Part shown: one piece after another, positions 34,873-36,142 of the stretch
Layout: each line of letters opens with the position of its first letter
Position numbering within the stretch: the stretch's first letter is position 1
From: Oscillospiraceae bacterium
GTDB lineage: Bacteria > Bacillota > Clostridia > Oscillospirales > Oscillospiraceae
NCBI GenBank assembly: GCA_016293865.1
Contig: JAEDDG010000022.1
Span: forward strand, 1-36,142
Reading direction: 5' to 3'
Length of the DNA: 36,142 nt
Notes under the pieces: model-generated
The model's database searches: none
Told to the model about the DNA's origin: nothing
What the model saw: only the letters and a program-made list of their open reading frames with translations
Made by a program: the position numbers and the translations under genes

Positions 34873-36142
34873 GCGTCTGGGAACACGCTTTGGAGCAGGT
34901 CAAGATTTCAATCCACCCACCCCGTGCGGGGTGGGACGCATCGCCGTGAAGCACGGGTACACAGGCACGGAGATTTCAATCCACCCACCCCGTGCGGGGT
35001 GGGACTTTACGTGATCAATATTTTTCGGACTTCCCGTTCATTTCAATCCACCCACCCCGTGCGGGGTGGGACTCCGGGGCGGGCGTCTGTTTTGGTCAAA
35101 ATCTTACATTTCAATCCACCCACCCCGTGCGGGGTGGGACAGTATTGGAGACTAACCAAACACCACGGTAGGCATTTCAATCCACCCACCCCGTGCGGGG
35201 TGGGACTTTTTGTTATTCCGGCAAGCGCGCCGAGTTCAAAATTTCAATCCACCCACCCCGTGCGGGGTGGGACTGCAAGCTGATTTGTCCGCATGACGAA
35301 AAGTCAAATTTCAATCCACCCACCCCGTGCGGGGTGGGACGCACTTCGAGCATTGAATATCGCAAGGCGTTTCAATTTCAATCCACCCACCCCGTGCGGG
35401 GTGGGACCGAGCCGGGCGCTGCGGCCACGGTGACGGTGGATTTCAATCCACCCACCCCGTGCGGGGTGGGACCGCAGAGGCAAGCGGTGCGCGGAAAGCA
35501 CGCAGAAATTTCAATCCACCCACCCCGTGCGGGGTGGGACTCATCAGCCTTCGCGGTGCGGGTCTGCATCGCCTATTTCAATCCACCCACCCCGTGCGGG
35601 GTGGGACGCTCAAGCGCGGATGCGGCCTCCGCCTTCGTTGCATTTCAATCCACCCACCCCGTGCGGGGTGGGACGTTGTGATTTCGTGTATACGCAATTC
35701 CGGCAGTATATTTCAATCCACCCACCCCGTGCGGGGTGGGACTAATGGTAGCGCAACAGACTTTGACTCTGTTTGAATTTCAATCCACCCACCCCGTGCG
35801 GGGTGGGACTGTGCGGGTTTTTCGCGCCTTTTTGACCGCCCAAATTTCAATCCACCCACCCCGTGCGGGGTGGGACCGCTGCCGCTTCCGGCCGCGCCCG
35901 TCTGTCCTCTCGATTTCAATCCACCCACCCCGTGCGGGGTGGGACCACCCTGCTGCTTCTTGCTGAATTCAGCAACGAATTTCAATCCACCCACCCCGTG
36001 CGGGGTGGGACGCTGGGACGGCCGGACGCTGGTCACAATCGAGGGATTTCAATCCACCCACCCCGTGCGGGGTGGGACAAGGTGGCAAATCACCGGATTG
36101 ACGACCTGGAAAGATTTCAATCCACCCACCCCGTGCGGGGTG
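34704..36142 (-). CRISPR. CRISPR array, subtype I-C-like repeat, 22 repeats and 21 spacers (continues past window)
   Basis: Thirty-three-nt repeats beginning ATTTCAATCCACCC and ending GGGGTGGGAC, containing the palindrome CCCCGTGCGGGG. Repeat starts: 34704, 34771, 34837, 34905, 34973, 35040, 35108, 35174, 35241, 35308, 35375, 35440, 35508, 35575, 35642, 35710, 35777, 35844, 35913, 35979, 36046 and 36114 (the last one cut at 29 nt). Spacers are 32-36 nt. All repeats are identical except the first, which has GTGCAGGG for GTGCGGGG. Known I-C crRNAs read GTCxC...GTGGATTGAAAT, which is the reverse complement here, so transcription is inferred on the minus strand, with the leader to the right and the mutated repeat at the trailer end. 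No cas gene and no leader are in the window. Confidence 0.97.

Noticed and set aside
34674..36036. Open frames across the CRISPR array with repeated STHPVRGGT / FNPPTPCGVG / PTPHGVGGLK segments.
   Set aside because: They are translations of the 33-nt DNA repeat and vary only by spacer. No ribosome sites; not a repeat protein.
1..36142. tRNA, rRNA, transposase, integrase or cas genes.
   Set aside because: Looked for T-loop motifs (GGTTCGAATCC-like), nuclease and recombinase motifs and Cas signatures; none found apart from the tRNA-like sequence inside CRISPR spacer 16, which is too short to be a gene.

Overview
The window looks like a GC-rich (visibly well above 50%) chromosomal stretch from a bacterium of the Bacillota, most likely a gut-type member of class Clostridia (Oscillospirales-like). 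The evidence is the consensus AGGAGG ribosome sites, frequent TTG/GTG starts, a long-form HPF, an ECF-type vitamin transporter subunit, DUF2752/DUF4234 membrane proteins and many short convergent or divergent operons. The taxonomic call is an inference. No rRNA, tRNA, transposase, integrase or cas gene was found inside the window.

Layout. (1) 1-4.8 kb: the N-terminal part of a membrane sensor (-), a MmcQ/YjbR protein, then a three-gene (+) operon of amidohydrolase, nucleoside hydrolase and ribokinase that reads as nucleoside salvage. (2) 4.8-9.1 kb (-): endonuclease IV, RNase HI, a membrane GT2 glycosyltransferase, DUF2752 and DUF4234 proteins. (3) 9.1-13.2 kb (-): an NSS-family Na+ symporter preceded by a terminator-like leader hairpin, then the GT4-ogt-birA operon. 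(4) 13.3-20.2 kb: a sulfatase (+) facing AraC/GyrI-like and DeoR regulators, lipoate ligase, a low-GC VOC protein, HPF and a divergent, unpaired class I fumarase alpha-type subunit. (5) 20.4-22.3 kb (+): ECF S component, P-loop kinase, GIY-YIG protein and a second MmcQ/YjbR protein. (6) 22.4-29.5 kb: a sugar-handling group: AGE-family epimerase/isomerase (+), MATE and two paralogous MFS transporters (-), a PfkB kinase and a D-lyxose/D-mannose-type isomerase (-). (7) 29.6-32.5 kb (+): a second GT2 paralogue, a NagD-like HAD phosphatase and a GNAT acetyltransferase.

(8) 32.5-36.1 kb is clearly different: lower GC, tiny genes and mobile-element character. It holds a damaged Cys-rich ORF interrupted by a solitary degenerate CRISPR repeat, an orphan HicB antitoxin, three stacked terminators, an XRE repressor controlling a divergent promoter pair through three operator-like palindromes spaced exactly 34 bp apart, a mini-ORF leader with hairpins, two small element-type ORFs, and then a subtype I-C-like CRISPR array (22 repeats, the last cut by the window edge; 21 spacers). 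By the convention of I-C repeats the array is transcribed on the minus strand, so its leader and probably its cas genes lie beyond the right edge. The first (trailer-end) repeat is mutated and cuts off the 3' end of an element ORF.

The most notable observations are: a spacer that reproduces the D-arm, anticodon arm and variable region of a tRNA-Gln(UUG) gene; a spacer that encodes the GYTGTE motif of phage tail-fibre/baseplate proteins; the solitary repeat relic 2.1 kb from the array; the evenly spaced triple operator; the fumarase-like protein that keeps the three cluster-type cysteines but has lost the CQDTG substrate motif; and a roughly 75-bp terminator-containing repeat that flanks the AGE gene on both sides.
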